Shown: positions 15,544 to 22,980 of the stretch, piece after piece
Layout of the letters: the number at the start of each line of letters is the position of its first letter
Numbering within the stretch: position 1 is the stretch's first letter
Source of the DNA: a virus
Virus record (IMG/VR): IMGVR_UViG_3300049222_000228
Span: 1 to 23,261 of that record
Reading direction: 5' to 3' (one strand)
Length of the DNA: 23,261 nt
Notes under the pieces: generated by a model
What the model was told of the DNA's origin: nothing
What the model saw: only the letters and a program-made list of their open reading frames with translations
Databases searched by the model: none
Program-made: the position numbers and the translations under genes

Positions 15544-16005
15544 ATGGATAATGTAGAAAATACAGTAGATGAAACTCAAGAGGAAAGTAATCCTTTGAAA
15601 CAGTTGAGGGAACAGCTTAAAAAGACTGAAGCAGAAAATAAAGAGCTTAAGTCGGTTATGGCAGACTCTGTTTTTAAAGAAGCAGGATTTGACACTTCAA
15701 TTGGTGAAGGTAAAGCCCTTAAGAGTTTATATGATGGTGAGTTAAAACCAGATGCGATTAAGCAATTTGCTTCTGAAAACTTTGGATGGGGTCAATCCTC
15801 TGAAGCGGTCCAAGAACAAGATGCACAAAAAGCAAGGGTAGTAACAAGTCAACAGAACTTAGATACTGTTATAGAAGCATCAGTACCAGTTGAACCAGTA
15901 GGCGTAGATGACCAGATTGCACAAGCGCAGCAAGATGGTGATTGGCAGACAAGTTCAAATCTCAAAGCAGAAAAATTAAAAGCCCTAATGGAGAGAAAAT
16001 TATAA
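15544..16005 (+). CDS. Scaffolding protein (putative)
   Basis: A 153-aa protein directly before the capsid gene, where phage scaffolds lie. Start chosen at the ATG preceded by AGGAG (15534-15538) at 5 bases, giving MDNVENTVDETQEESN; an in-frame ATG at 15460 would add 28 residues encoded by the promoter and hairpin region and is rejected. The N-terminus is acidic, followed by a coiled coil (about residues 18-40, LREQLKKTEAENKELKS), then a motif FKEAGFDTSIGEGKALKSLY and DGELKPDAIKQFASENFGW, which resembles the scaffolds of many actinobacterial phages, then a disordered Gln/Val-rich linker and a short basic C-terminal helix (SSNLKAEKLKALMERKL), as expected for capsid contact. Confidence comes from position plus architecture. 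Confidence 0.78.
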   Translation: MDNVENTVDETQEESNPLKQLREQLKKTEAENKELKSVMADSVFKEAGFDTSIGEGKALKSLYDGELKPDAIKQFASENFGWGQSSEAVQEQDAQKARVVTSQQNLDTVIEASVPVEPVGVDDQIAQAQQDGDWQTSSNLKAEKLKALMERKL

Positions 16006-16044
16006 AAATTACTCTCTATTAATTAAATAAAAAGGAGAATTAAA

Positions 16045-16983
16045 ATGGGTGCAGTAAGTGGAATGGGCGATTCGTATGATTTGCCTAATTACGTGGGAGA
16101 GTTATTTAACATAACCCCTAACGACACACCTTTCCTATCAGCCATCGGTGGCATGACAGGCGGTAAATCTGTAACTTCTAAACAATTCACTTGGCAAACA
16201 GTGGACAACGCAGCAGCTGCTCAAACAGTAGCAGTTGAAGGTGCGGACCCATCATTTGCAGAGAGAACAAGAAGCGAAGTAACTAACGTTACACAGATTA
16301 TGCAATATGGTGTTAACGTTTCCTATACAAAGCAAGCAGCTGTAGGAAACTTAAGTGGACAATCTATCATTGGTAACCAACCAGTTCAAGATGAATTGGC
16401 GTTTCAATTAGATATGTCACTAAAAAGAGCTGCAAGAGACATAGAACACACCTTTATTCAAGGTGCCTATGTTGCTGATACAGATGTATCAACAGCTCGT
16501 AAATCAAGAGGTATGCTCACAGCAGTAACAACTAACGAAGTTGCTGGTGGTGCAGCTACTCTTACACAAGCTATGGTAGATTCAGCTATGAAAAAAATGG
16601 CAGATTCTGGCGCTCCTTTCGAGCAACCAGTTATCTTTGCTAATGCTTTTCAAAAGCAAAAGCTATCATCAATCTATTCAAGTGCGTTAGCATTAGCGCC
16701 AAGAGATAGAACAATCGGTGGTGTTAACATTACAACAATCGAAACTGACTTCGGTCAAGTAGGTATTGTTTTTGAACGACACATACCAACTGATGATATC
16801 TTGATTGCTGACTTATCATTTTGTAAGCCAGTTTTCTTGGACATTCCAGGAAAAGGACACTTCTTCGTTGAGCCATTAGCTCAATCTGGAGCAGCTTACA
16901 AGTATCAAGTCTATGGAGAAATTGGATTAGAATATGGTCCAGAACAATTCCATGCAAAAATAACAAACCTAGCTACCTCCTAA
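16045..16983 (+). CDS. Major capsid protein, DUF5309 / SU10-type HK97 fold
   Basis: Shell-forming protein of 312 aa. The N-terminal region matches the DUF5309 (SU10 major capsid) pattern: YVGELFNITPNDTPFLSAIG, then KQFTWQTVD, an acidic EGADPSF loop, and TNVTQIMQYGVNVSYTKQAA. A helical segment follows with LDMSLKRAARDIEHTFIQG, then PVIFANAFQKQKLSSIYSS and a beta-rich end. No N-terminal cleavage domain or protease gene is seen nearby, so the prohead probably matures without a delta-domain cut, or the protease lies elsewhere. AAAGGAG sits 7 bases before the ATG, a strong site fitting high expression. Codon use seems slightly richer in C than the surroundings (for example GCC, ATC, TTC near the start), as might be expected of a highly expressed gene; I did not count it. 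Confidence 0.9.
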   Translation: MGAVSGMGDSYDLPNYVGELFNITPNDTPFLSAIGGMTGGKSVTSKQFTWQTVDNAAAAQTVAVEGADPSFAERTRSEVTNVTQIMQYGVNVSYTKQAAVGNLSGQSIIGNQPVQDELAFQLDMSLKRAARDIEHTFIQGAYVADTDVSTARKSRGMLTAVTTNEVAGGAATLTQAMVDSAMKKMADSGAPFEQPVIFANAFQKQKLSSIYSSALALAPRDRTIGGVNITTIETDFGQVGIVFERHIPTDDILIADLSFCKPVFLDIPGKGHFFVEPLAQSGAAYKYQVYGEIGLEYGPEQFHAKITNLATS

Positions 16984-17004
16984 TTAGGGGATAGATAGTA
17001 TATT

Positions 17005-17038
17005 TATTAGAGGGAGATAAATACTTCTCCCTCTAGTA
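17005..17038 (+). terminator. Hairpin after capsid gene without U-tract
   Basis: TATTAGAGGGAGA (17005-17017) pairs with TCTCCCTCTAGTA (17026-17038) through 13 pairs, one of them G-U, around an eight-base loop. It follows the capsid stop by about 20 bases. The downstream bases ATATGG are not a U-tract, so it may be a partial terminator, an mRNA-stabilising 3' hairpin for the capsid message, or a processing site. Confidence 0.55.
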
Positions 17039-17050
17039 ATATGGAGATAT

Positions 17051-17953
17051 ATGGCAGCAGTAAGCACACTTGTAGATAGAATATATAGAGATTTTTTAAA
17101 TAAACCAGATGACTTATCTGCGTTCTCAAGATTAGAAGGAGCTATAAACAATTCAGTTACTTCTTTAACTTATGAGAATAACTTGTTTAGTGCTGAAGAA
17201 GAGAATCTTTTAGGCAATGGTGCCTTAATAGAAATTGACCAGGAGTTAATGCTTGTTACTGCAGCTAATACTTCTACTAGGACTCTGACTGTATCAAGAG
17301 GATATGCAGGTACATCAGCAGCTTCTCATGCAGATGAAGCAAACTTATATGTAAACCCAACGTTTCCTCGTAAGTCTGTGTTTGATGCAGTAGCTGATAA
17401 CATCGAGAGACTATACCCAAGTTTATATAATGTAACTACAACCAATGTAACTTCTAACTCTACCTTTGCAGAAGTACCAGCAACAACAGTTCTTGTAATT
17501 AACTCCTATGTACAAAACTCTTCTGGTGCGCAGTACACTTCAGCTGGAATAGAATTACTTACTAACTTCCCACCATCTTCAACAGGTGCAGCTGTACAGT
17601 TTTCTAATACATCATTAGGTAAAACAGTTTACTTAGTTGTTAAAAGAAAATTTGCTAGACCATCTACTGAAACAGATGACTTAGCAACTGTATGTTTGCT
17701 AGAAGATAACTACCAACAAATAGTTATGGTAGGAGCAGTAGCAGATATTATGGGAGCAACAGATGTAGATGCTTCGACACAAGAATTTATTACAGAGAAA
17801 TTAGCTGCAGAGAGTTATCCAGTTGGTTCTGGTGAAAGACTAAGAAACGCTTTGCTAAGATTAAGGTCGTTACTTATTGATGAAGCAAGAGGAGATTTAC
17901 GCAGCTTATATCCACAAGCAGTAGCAATAAGCAACATTAACTACAGTGCATAA
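17051..17953 (+). CDS. Head-tail connector / adaptor-like protein (300 aa)
   Basis: First gene after the capsid, in the slot of podovirus adaptor or tail-tube proteins such as T7 gp11, although no specific match is visible. Residues 1-50 are helical; residues about 55-102 form a beta-rich module (LIEIDQELMLV, TLTVSRGYAGTSAASHA) that recurs at the start of the later tail fibre; residues 125-200 look like a second beta domain; the C-terminal third is helical with an Arg/Leu-rich end (LRNALLRLRSLLIDEARGDL). Mixed helical ends with beta insertions are common in connector proteins. The ribosome site is a modest GGAG 4 bases before the ATG. TAATG overlap with the next gene. Confidence 0.6.
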   Translation: MAAVSTLVDRIYRDFLNKPDDLSAFSRLEGAINNSVTSLTYENNLFSAEEENLLGNGALIEIDQELMLVTAANTSTRTLTVSRGYAGTSAASHADEANLYVNPTFPRKSVFDAVADNIERLYPSLYNVTTTNVTSNSTFAEVPATTVLVINSYVQNSSGAQYTSAGIELLTNFPPSSTGAAVQFSNTSLGKTVYLVVKRKFARPSTETDDLATVCLLEDNYQQIVMVGAVADIMGATDVDASTQEFITEKLAAESYPVGSGERLRNALLRLRSLLIDEARGDLRSLYPQAVAISNINYSA

Positions 17954-19863
17954 TGGCTGTATTACCTTCACCATCTAATACATCTGAACCTAAATCACAA
18001 GGATTTGAAGCAAACCTAGATGACTTATTCTTACGCTTTGCTGTTGGACCAGGAAGGCAGATGAATATAAACACTGCTCCTCTCCAGGCACAAGCTATAC
18101 AAACATCAGAAACACCAGAAGATTTCCAACAAGAGTTTGGTCAGATATTCTCCAGGACAGATTTCGCTGGAGGTAGTGGTTTAGATAAAGCACATAGGAG
18201 AAACGCAGCTGATACAGATTTCTCAAGGTTTTGGGATAGTAAAGGTATTGATGTATTTAGTGGCAAAGAAGCTGGTGAAGAGTACCACGTATCTTTACTG
18301 CATGATACTGATGAAGTACAAACATCTACTGAAACAAATCTTTATATGCAAGAGTTAGGTGGAGAAATATTTTATTCTTCTGGTGCTGTATTAAAAAAAA
18401 TAGCAACACCACTAACAGGTAGTGCTGCAGATGATGGTACTCCTAGTGCTGGTAATGATATTACGGGTATAGCTATCTTAGGAACTAAATTATACCTAGT
18501 AGCTAATGGAGATATTTACATAAGGAACAGTGCTGGTAGTTATGCAGTACATAACAATCACAAAACTTTTGACAATATATGGAGTATGAAGGGTAGATTA
18601 GTTGCAAGTGGCACCAATGGAGAACTTTATGAAGTAACAAGTACTTCTAATCCAGCAACAATAAAAGCATTGCCAACAGGTAGTTCTTGGACAGATGTTA
18701 CTGATGGTGGTGCAGTAGTTCTTGCTTGTGCAGATGATGGCTATATATATTCTTTAGCAGATGAATCATCTACATTAACAATTAAAGGACAAACTTTTGT
18801 AGAAGGTGAAGTACCTAATGCAATAGATGCAGCACAAGGATTTATCTTCTATGGTACTTATCAGAACACAGCTAGTGGAAAGATAGGTAGATTATATAGA
18901 GCAGAGATAACTAACGCTAATAGTTTATATGTCTTGATTAATGCACAATTAATAAAACAATGGGGTGATGGAGCTTCTACTTTAGACCAGGCACCTTACA
19001 GAATTATATCTACAAGAGATAGTATCTATACAGGTATTATTGATAGCGCTAGCAAAACTAATTTGTGGCGATACTACTTACCAACAGGTGGTATAGCTAG
19101 AGACTTAGAGTTTGCTGAAAGCGGCATTGTTAAAGGCATAGCTGTCTATTCTGACAGATTGTTTGCTACTGTATCTGCTGGTGGTTCATATAGAGAAAGT
19201 ACAAATTATGTTGCTACAGGATATATCATTACACCACTTGCTGATTTCTTTACATCAGAAAAGAAACAGTGGGTAGGTGCCAAACTAAATACTAATGTAG
19301 TAACTTCTGGGTCAGTAAAATTATACAGTTCTACTATTGCTTCTGACATAAACAGTCCGACTGCTACTACATGGTCCGAACAAGTTTCTGTATTTTCTGG
19401 TACTGGTGGAGATGAAGAGGTTATGACATTAGTAGATGGTAGATGGATAGCAGGTAAGATAGAACTTAATACTGATGATGTTACCCAGACACCAGAGATG
19501 TTAGCTTTTGCTATTAGAGGTTTCCAGTTAGTCAATGACTTAGTTGTAGATATGCCTGTCAATATATCTGACCAGATAGAGAGACCATTTAGAAAAGCTT
19601 TAAGAGTCAATGGTCAAGGTGATTTGGTTTACCAGGCATTAAGAAACAGAGAAGGTAAGAATGTTCAATTAGAGATATTCAGACCAGATACTTTATTACG
19701 AGGTATAATAGAAAATGTTAGCAGTCCTATTGAGGAGATAAGTCCTAGAGGTTCTGTTACAAGCTATTGCTTAGTTAGATTTAGAGGTAGTAAAGTAATA
19801 CAAACTTCAACATCTGGAGTAGGATTAGGAATAGAACTATTAGGAGTAGGAAAACTAGGATAG
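17953..19863 (+). CDS. Tail nozzle/hub-like protein with beta-propeller-like repeats (636 aa)
   Basis: A 636-aa beta-rich protein. Residues about 1-110 are polar and extended. From about 140 to 430 there are recurring strand-turn units of the type 'GIAILGTKLYLVANGDIYI', 'GRLVASGTNGELYEV', 'VVLACADDGYIYSL', 'GIAVYSDRLFATVSAGG', which look like beta-propeller blades. The C-terminal ~110 residues (PVNISDQIERPFRKALRVN, then LEIFRPDTLLRGIIENV) resemble a distal-tail or receptor-platform beta-sandwich. By position (after the connector, before fibres) and fold it is a good candidate for a nozzle protein in the role of T7 gp12, which also has propeller-like structure. Subunit role is inferred. Confidence 0.55.
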   Translation: MAVLPSPSNTSEPKSQGFEANLDDLFLRFAVGPGRQMNINTAPLQAQAIQTSETPEDFQQEFGQIFSRTDFAGGSGLDKAHRRNAADTDFSRFWDSKGIDVFSGKEAGEEYHVSLLHDTDEVQTSTETNLYMQELGGEIFYSSGAVLKKIATPLTGSAADDGTPSAGNDITGIAILGTKLYLVANGDIYIRNSAGSYAVHNNHKTFDNIWSMKGRLVASGTNGELYEVTSTSNPATIKALPTGSSWTDVTDGGAVVLACADDGYIYSLADESSTLTIKGQTFVEGEVPNAIDAAQGFIFYGTYQNTASGKIGRLYRAEITNANSLYVLINAQLIKQWGDGASTLDQAPYRIISTRDSIYTGIIDSASKTNLWRYYLPTGGIARDLEFAESGIVKGIAVYSDRLFATVSAGGSYRESTNYVATGYIITPLADFFTSEKKQWVGAKLNTNVVTSGSVKLYSSTIASDINSPTATTWSEQVSVFSGTGGDEEVMTLVDGRWIAGKIELNTDDVTQTPEMLAFAIRGFQLVNDLVVDMPVNISDQIERPFRKALRVNGQGDLVYQALRNREGKNVQLEIFRPDTLLRGIIENVSSPIEEISPRGSVTSYCLVRFRGSKVIQTSTSGVGLGIELLGVGKLG

Positions 19864-19864
19864 A

Positions 19865-21739
19865 ATGACAGCACAAGAAACTAACTTATTAAACGCTTAT
19901 GAGACAACCTTAACAGGTACTATCGGTGCATCTGACTTAACACTTACAGTGAACTCTGTAGTAGATTCAGCTTCTAATACATTAACAGCACCTTGTTATT
20001 TAGTTTTAAATCCAGATAGTGCAACTAACAGAGAAGTAATCCTTGTAAGTAGTATTAATGTGGGAACTAAAACTCTTACTATATCTGCAATAGGCAATAG
20101 GTATTTAACAGGTTCTGCTGCAACATCTGGATTATCACATGCTTCTGGTTCTGTAATGAGAATGGCACCATTGCAGCAACATATAGAAGATTTAAACGAC
20201 AGAATAGATGTCAACTTTAATACAGCTGGTACACAAATAGTTGCAGGTAATGCAGTAAAAGATGAAGATGACTTGTCATCTGATAGTGCAGTACATGTAG
20301 CAACGCAGCAATCTATTAAAGCTTATGTAGATAGCCAGGTAACAGCACAAGACTTAGACTTCACTGGTACAAGTGGTACAGGACAAGTAGATTTAGATAG
20401 TCAAACATTAAACATTGTTGGTACTACTAACGAAATAGAAACTGTTGCATCAAGTCAAACACTTACCATAGGTTTACCAAGTTCTATAACTGTAAATGTT
20501 ACTGGTAATCTCACTGGTAATGTAACAGGAGATGTGACTGGAGATGTCACAGGAGATGTGACTGGTAATTTAACTGGTAACTCCACAGGTACAGTTCAAG
20601 CTTCATCGGTCCTAGCTGATGGAGTAACAGCAACAACACAAAGTTCTGGAGATAACTCTACTAAAGTTGCAACAACAGCTTATGTAGATACTGTAACAAC
20701 AGCACAAGATTTAGATATAACAGATGGTTCTACTACAAGTGCAGTAGATTTAGATAGTCAAACACTTACAATACAAGGAACTACTAATGAAGTTGAAGCA
20801 ACTTTAAGTGGTCAAACATTTACAATAGGGCTGCCAAGTTCAATAACAACTAACGTAACAGGTAACTTAACAGGTAATGTAACTGGTAACGTTACTGGTG
20901 CAGTCACAGGAAACGTTACAGGAAACTTAACAGGCGATGTCACAGGTGATGTTACTGGAGATGTGACTGGAAACTTAACTGGAAATGTCACAGGTAATGT
21001 AACTGGAGATACAACTGGTAATGTTACAGCTACTTCTGTATTAGCAAGTGGAGTAACAGCTACAACACAATCAGCAGGAGACAACAGCACTAAGGTAGCT
21101 ACTACAGCTTATGTTGATTCTGTATCAGTGGATGATAACTTAACAGTTGGAGATGGTTCTGCTACTACAGTTATAGATTTAGATACACAACAGCTAACTA
21201 TTGCAGGAACAGCTAATGAAATAGAAACAACAGCTACTGCACAAACTTTAACTATAAGTTTACCCGCAACAATAAATGCTGACACTACTGGTAATGCTGC
21301 AACAGCTACTGCTTTAGCAACAGCAAGAGCAATAGCAGGAAATAACTTTGATGGTACAGCACCGATAACAATAGCAGCTGGAGATTTATCAGATGTATCT
21401 ACTTCTGGTGTATCAAACGACCAGGTATTAGTTTATAACTCTACCTCTAGTCAGTTTGAACCAGGTTCAGTAGGTTCAGCAACTGCACTTATTGATGGAG
21501 ATTCAGACTTTACACTTACAGATGGTATTGCTAATGGAATACACTACGAGTTAGACAACACAGATATGGCTGACTGGAATCAAGCAGGTATTGCATTAAC
21601 AACAGCAGGTGGAATATTTACACATCACCAAACACAAGCAGCTACTTATACAGTTGCAGCTAACACAGGTTCAGTTATGGCTGGACCAATCACAATCACA
21701 GGCACAGTAACGAATAATGGTACACTGGTAGTTATCTAA
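19865..21739 (+). CDS. Tail fibre protein with tandem repeats (624 aa)
   Basis: Host-contacting fibre, probably a trimer. Residues 30-100 form a beta module shared with the 300-aa connector-like protein (VILV, TLTISAIGNRYLTGSAA, SHASGSVMRM), likely the particle-binding end. A short helix follows (MAPLQQHIEDLNDRIDVNFN). Then three macro-repeats of the type 'DLDSQTLTIxGTxNEIE...SQTLTIGLPSSI', the first two each ending in a run of N/D-V-T-G tetrapeptides, with two copies of GVTATTQS(S/A)GDNSTKVATTAYVD between. The KVATTAYVD element is common in marine phage fibres. The C-terminal ~100 residues are a distinct domain that may carry receptor binding or trimerisation. No chaperone-cleavage motif seen. 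Start ATG lies one base after the previous stop. Confidence 0.85.
   Translation: MTAQETNLLNAYETTLTGTIGASDLTLTVNSVVDSASNTLTAPCYLVLNPDSATNREVILVSSINVGTKTLTISAIGNRYLTGSAATSGLSHASGSVMRMAPLQQHIEDLNDRIDVNFNTAGTQIVAGNAVKDEDDLSSDSAVHVATQQSIKAYVDSQVTAQDLDFTGTSGTGQVDLDSQTLNIVGTTNEIETVASSQTLTIGLPSSITVNVTGNLTGNVTGDVTGDVTGDVTGNLTGNSTGTVQASSVLADGVTATTQSSGDNSTKVATTAYVDTVTTAQDLDITDGSTTSAVDLDSQTLTIQGTTNEVEATLSGQTFTIGLPSSITTNVTGNLTGNVTGNVTGAVTGNVTGNLTGDVTGDVTGDVTGNLTGNVTGNVTGDTTGNVTATSVLASGVTATTQSAGDNSTKVATTAYVDSVSVDDNLTVGDGSATTVIDLDTQQLTIAGTANEIETTATAQTLTISLPATINADTTGNAATATALATARAIAGNNFDGTAPITIAAGDLSDVSTSGVSNDQVLVYNSTSSQFEPGSVGSATALIDGDSDFTLTDGIANGIHYELDNTDMADWNQAGIALTTAGGIFTHHQTQAATYTVAANTGSVMAGPITITGTVTNNGTLVVI
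20495..20590 (+). repeat. xVTG repeat block 1 (8 units of 12 bp)
   Basis: Eight consecutive 12-bp units encoding NVTG, NLTG, NVTG, DVTG, DVTG, DVTG, NLTG, NSTG. Base-level copies are degenerate, alternating ACTGGT and ACAGGT spellings. Confidence 0.9.
20852..21019 (+). repeat. xVTG repeat block 2 (14 units of 12 bp)
   Basis: Fourteen consecutive 12-bp units of the same N/D/A-V/L/T-T-G tetrapeptide, including one AVTG and one DTTG. The order NLTG-DVTG-DVTG-DVTG-NLTG overlaps the pattern of block 1, suggesting expansion by recombination between blocks. Confidence 0.9.
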
Positions 21740-21930
21740 TGGTAACTGTCAAAGTAAACACAATATCTAAAGCATCTGGCAACAATGTTGCTATGCAAGT
21801 GCCTTTAAATTTAAAGTCTTATGACACAACAGCAAGAGATGCTTTGACATCTGCTGCTGGAGATATAATCTATAACACAACAGATAGCAAAGTACAGTTT
21901 TACAATGGCTCTGCTTGGAGTGATTTATAA
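21739..21930 (+). CDS. Stand-alone fibre N-terminal domain (63 aa)
   Basis: A complete small gene with TAATG junctions on both sides. Its entire length aligns without gaps to the first 63 residues of the next protein: by my count 44 of 63 positions are identical, including NLKSY, TTARDALTSAAGD and the GSAW-DL end. The element 'GDxIYNxTxxKxQxYxGSAWxDL' is widespread in marine phage fibres and is probably a short beta module used for attachment or trimer nucleation. Having this module alone is unusual; it may cap or adapt fibres, compete for the same docking site, or be the remains of a full fibre whose tip was lost. It is intact, in frame and coupled, so it is likely expressed. Confidence 0.75.
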   Translation: MVTVKVNTISKASGNNVAMQVPLNLKSYDTTARDALTSAAGDIIYNTTDSKVQFYNGSAWSDL

Positions 21931-22118
21931 TGTCAACTCTTGAAACTAACGCTATAGGTAAATACTCTGGTAATAATGTATCAGTTGATGATGCTTTAAA
22001 TTTAAAGTCATACACTACAACAGCAAGAGATGCACTTACATCTGCTGCTGGAGATACTATATACAACTCTACAGACAATAAAGTCCAAGTATATACAGGT
22101 TCAGCTTGGGAAGATTTA
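21739..22118 (+). repeat. Direct duplication of a 189-bp fibre-domain sequence
   Basis: Copy 1 at 21739-21927 and copy 2 at 21930-22118 have the same length and reading frame, and DNA similarity is visible by eye throughout the second half (for example CAACAGCAAGAGATGC and ACATCTGCTGCTGGAGATA in both). Confidence 0.85.
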
Positions 22119-22964
22119 GGTGGAGAAGCAACTTTCACAGCAGACTTTTTAGTAATTGCAGGTGGTGCTAGTGGTAGAGCAGATGGCTCTGGTGGTGGTG
22201 GAGCTGGTGGTATGCGTAGTTCTATATCTGCTACAGGTGGTGGAGCATCTACAGAGAGTTCTTTAACTTTAGCTACTGGAGTAGCATATCCTGTAACAAT
22301 AGGAGCAGGTGGTTCATCAAATACTTATATAAATGGAAACGATACAGAAGCTATTGGTATATTTGCAAGAGGTGGTGGAGCTTGTGGTAGCAGAGGACCT
22401 AATGGACAAAATGGTGGCTCTGGTGGTGGTGGTGGTGGTATAGGTGGCACTAAAGGTTATGGTATTGCAGGACAAGGTTTTGATGGTGGAAGTGGTTACA
22501 CGAGTGGTGGTTTTGGTGGTGGTGGTGGAGGAGGAGCTGGTGCTGTAGGTACGAATGCAACTTCTAATGCAGGTTTTAATGGTGGTGCTGGTGCAATCAA
22601 TACAATAATATCTACATCACAAGCTACATCAGCATCTGTAGGAGAAGTAATTTCTACTGATGTTTATTACGCAGGTGGTGGTGGAGGTGGTGGAAACACA
22701 GGTTCAAGTTCTGGTGGAAATGGTGGTGGAGGTAATGGAAGTGGTAGTGGTAATGGAGGTTCTGGTACAGCTAACACAGGTGGTGGTGGTGGAGGAGCTG
22801 CCTGGCAATACAATGGTGGAGCTGGTGGTTCTGGCGTAGTCATTATTAAATATCCAAATACTTTGACATTAAGCAATACAGGTTTAACTGTATCTAGTAC
22901 AACTGTTACTGGATATAAAATAGATATAATTACAGCAGGTACAGGTACAATCACATTTAGCTGA
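21930..22964 (+). CDS. Glycine-rich tail fibre / adhesin (344 aa)
   Basis: Residues 1-63 repeat the module of the preceding small gene. From about residue 70 to 310 the protein is dominated by Gly-Gly runs (SGGGGAGGMRSSISATGGG, GGSGGGGGGIGGTKGYG, GGFGGGGGGGAGAVG), starting with the typical FLVIAGGASG strand and VTIGAGGSS. Gly-rich domains of this type occur at tips of phage fibres; the T-even-type gp38 adhesin of phage S16 folds such runs into polyglycine-II helices with receptor-binding loops between them. The loops here (for example NTYINGNDTEAIGIFARG and IISTSQATSASVGEVIST) are candidate specificity sites. The C-terminus returns to beta-strand sequence (LTLSNTGLTVSSTTVTGYKI). The adhesin role is inferred. 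Confidence 0.75.
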   Translation: MSTLETNAIGKYSGNNVSVDDALNLKSYTTTARDALTSAAGDTIYNSTDNKVQVYTGSAWEDLGGEATFTADFLVIAGGASGRADGSGGGGAGGMRSSISATGGGASTESSLTLATGVAYPVTIGAGGSSNTYINGNDTEAIGIFARGGGACGSRGPNGQNGGSGGGGGGIGGTKGYGIAGQGFDGGSGYTSGGFGGGGGGGAGAVGTNATSNAGFNGGAGAINTIISTSQATSASVGEVISTDVYYAGGGGGGGNTGSSSGGNGGGGNGSGSGNGGSGTANTGGGGGGAAWQYNGGAGGSGVVIIKYPNTLTLSNTGLTVSSTTVTGYKIDIITAGTGTITFS

Positions 22965-22980
22965 TATAATAGGAGAAGAT

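Larger units (their letters stand above)
20345..21300 (+). repeat. Three fibre macro-repeats
   Basis: In-frame repeat units beginning near 20345, 20702 and 21128 encode AQDLDFTGTSGTGQVDLDSQ, AQDLDITDGSTTSAVDLDSQ and DDNLTVGDGSATTVIDLDTQ followed in each by an NEIE/NEVE and QTLTI/QTFTI segment. Unit lengths are about 357, 426 and 173 bases; the difference is mainly the number of xVTG tetrapeptides. Confidence 0.85.

Noticed and set aside
20812-21090. Minus-strand repeat-rich reading frame (PVTxPVT)
   Set aside because: It is the mirror of the xVTG repeats on the plus strand.
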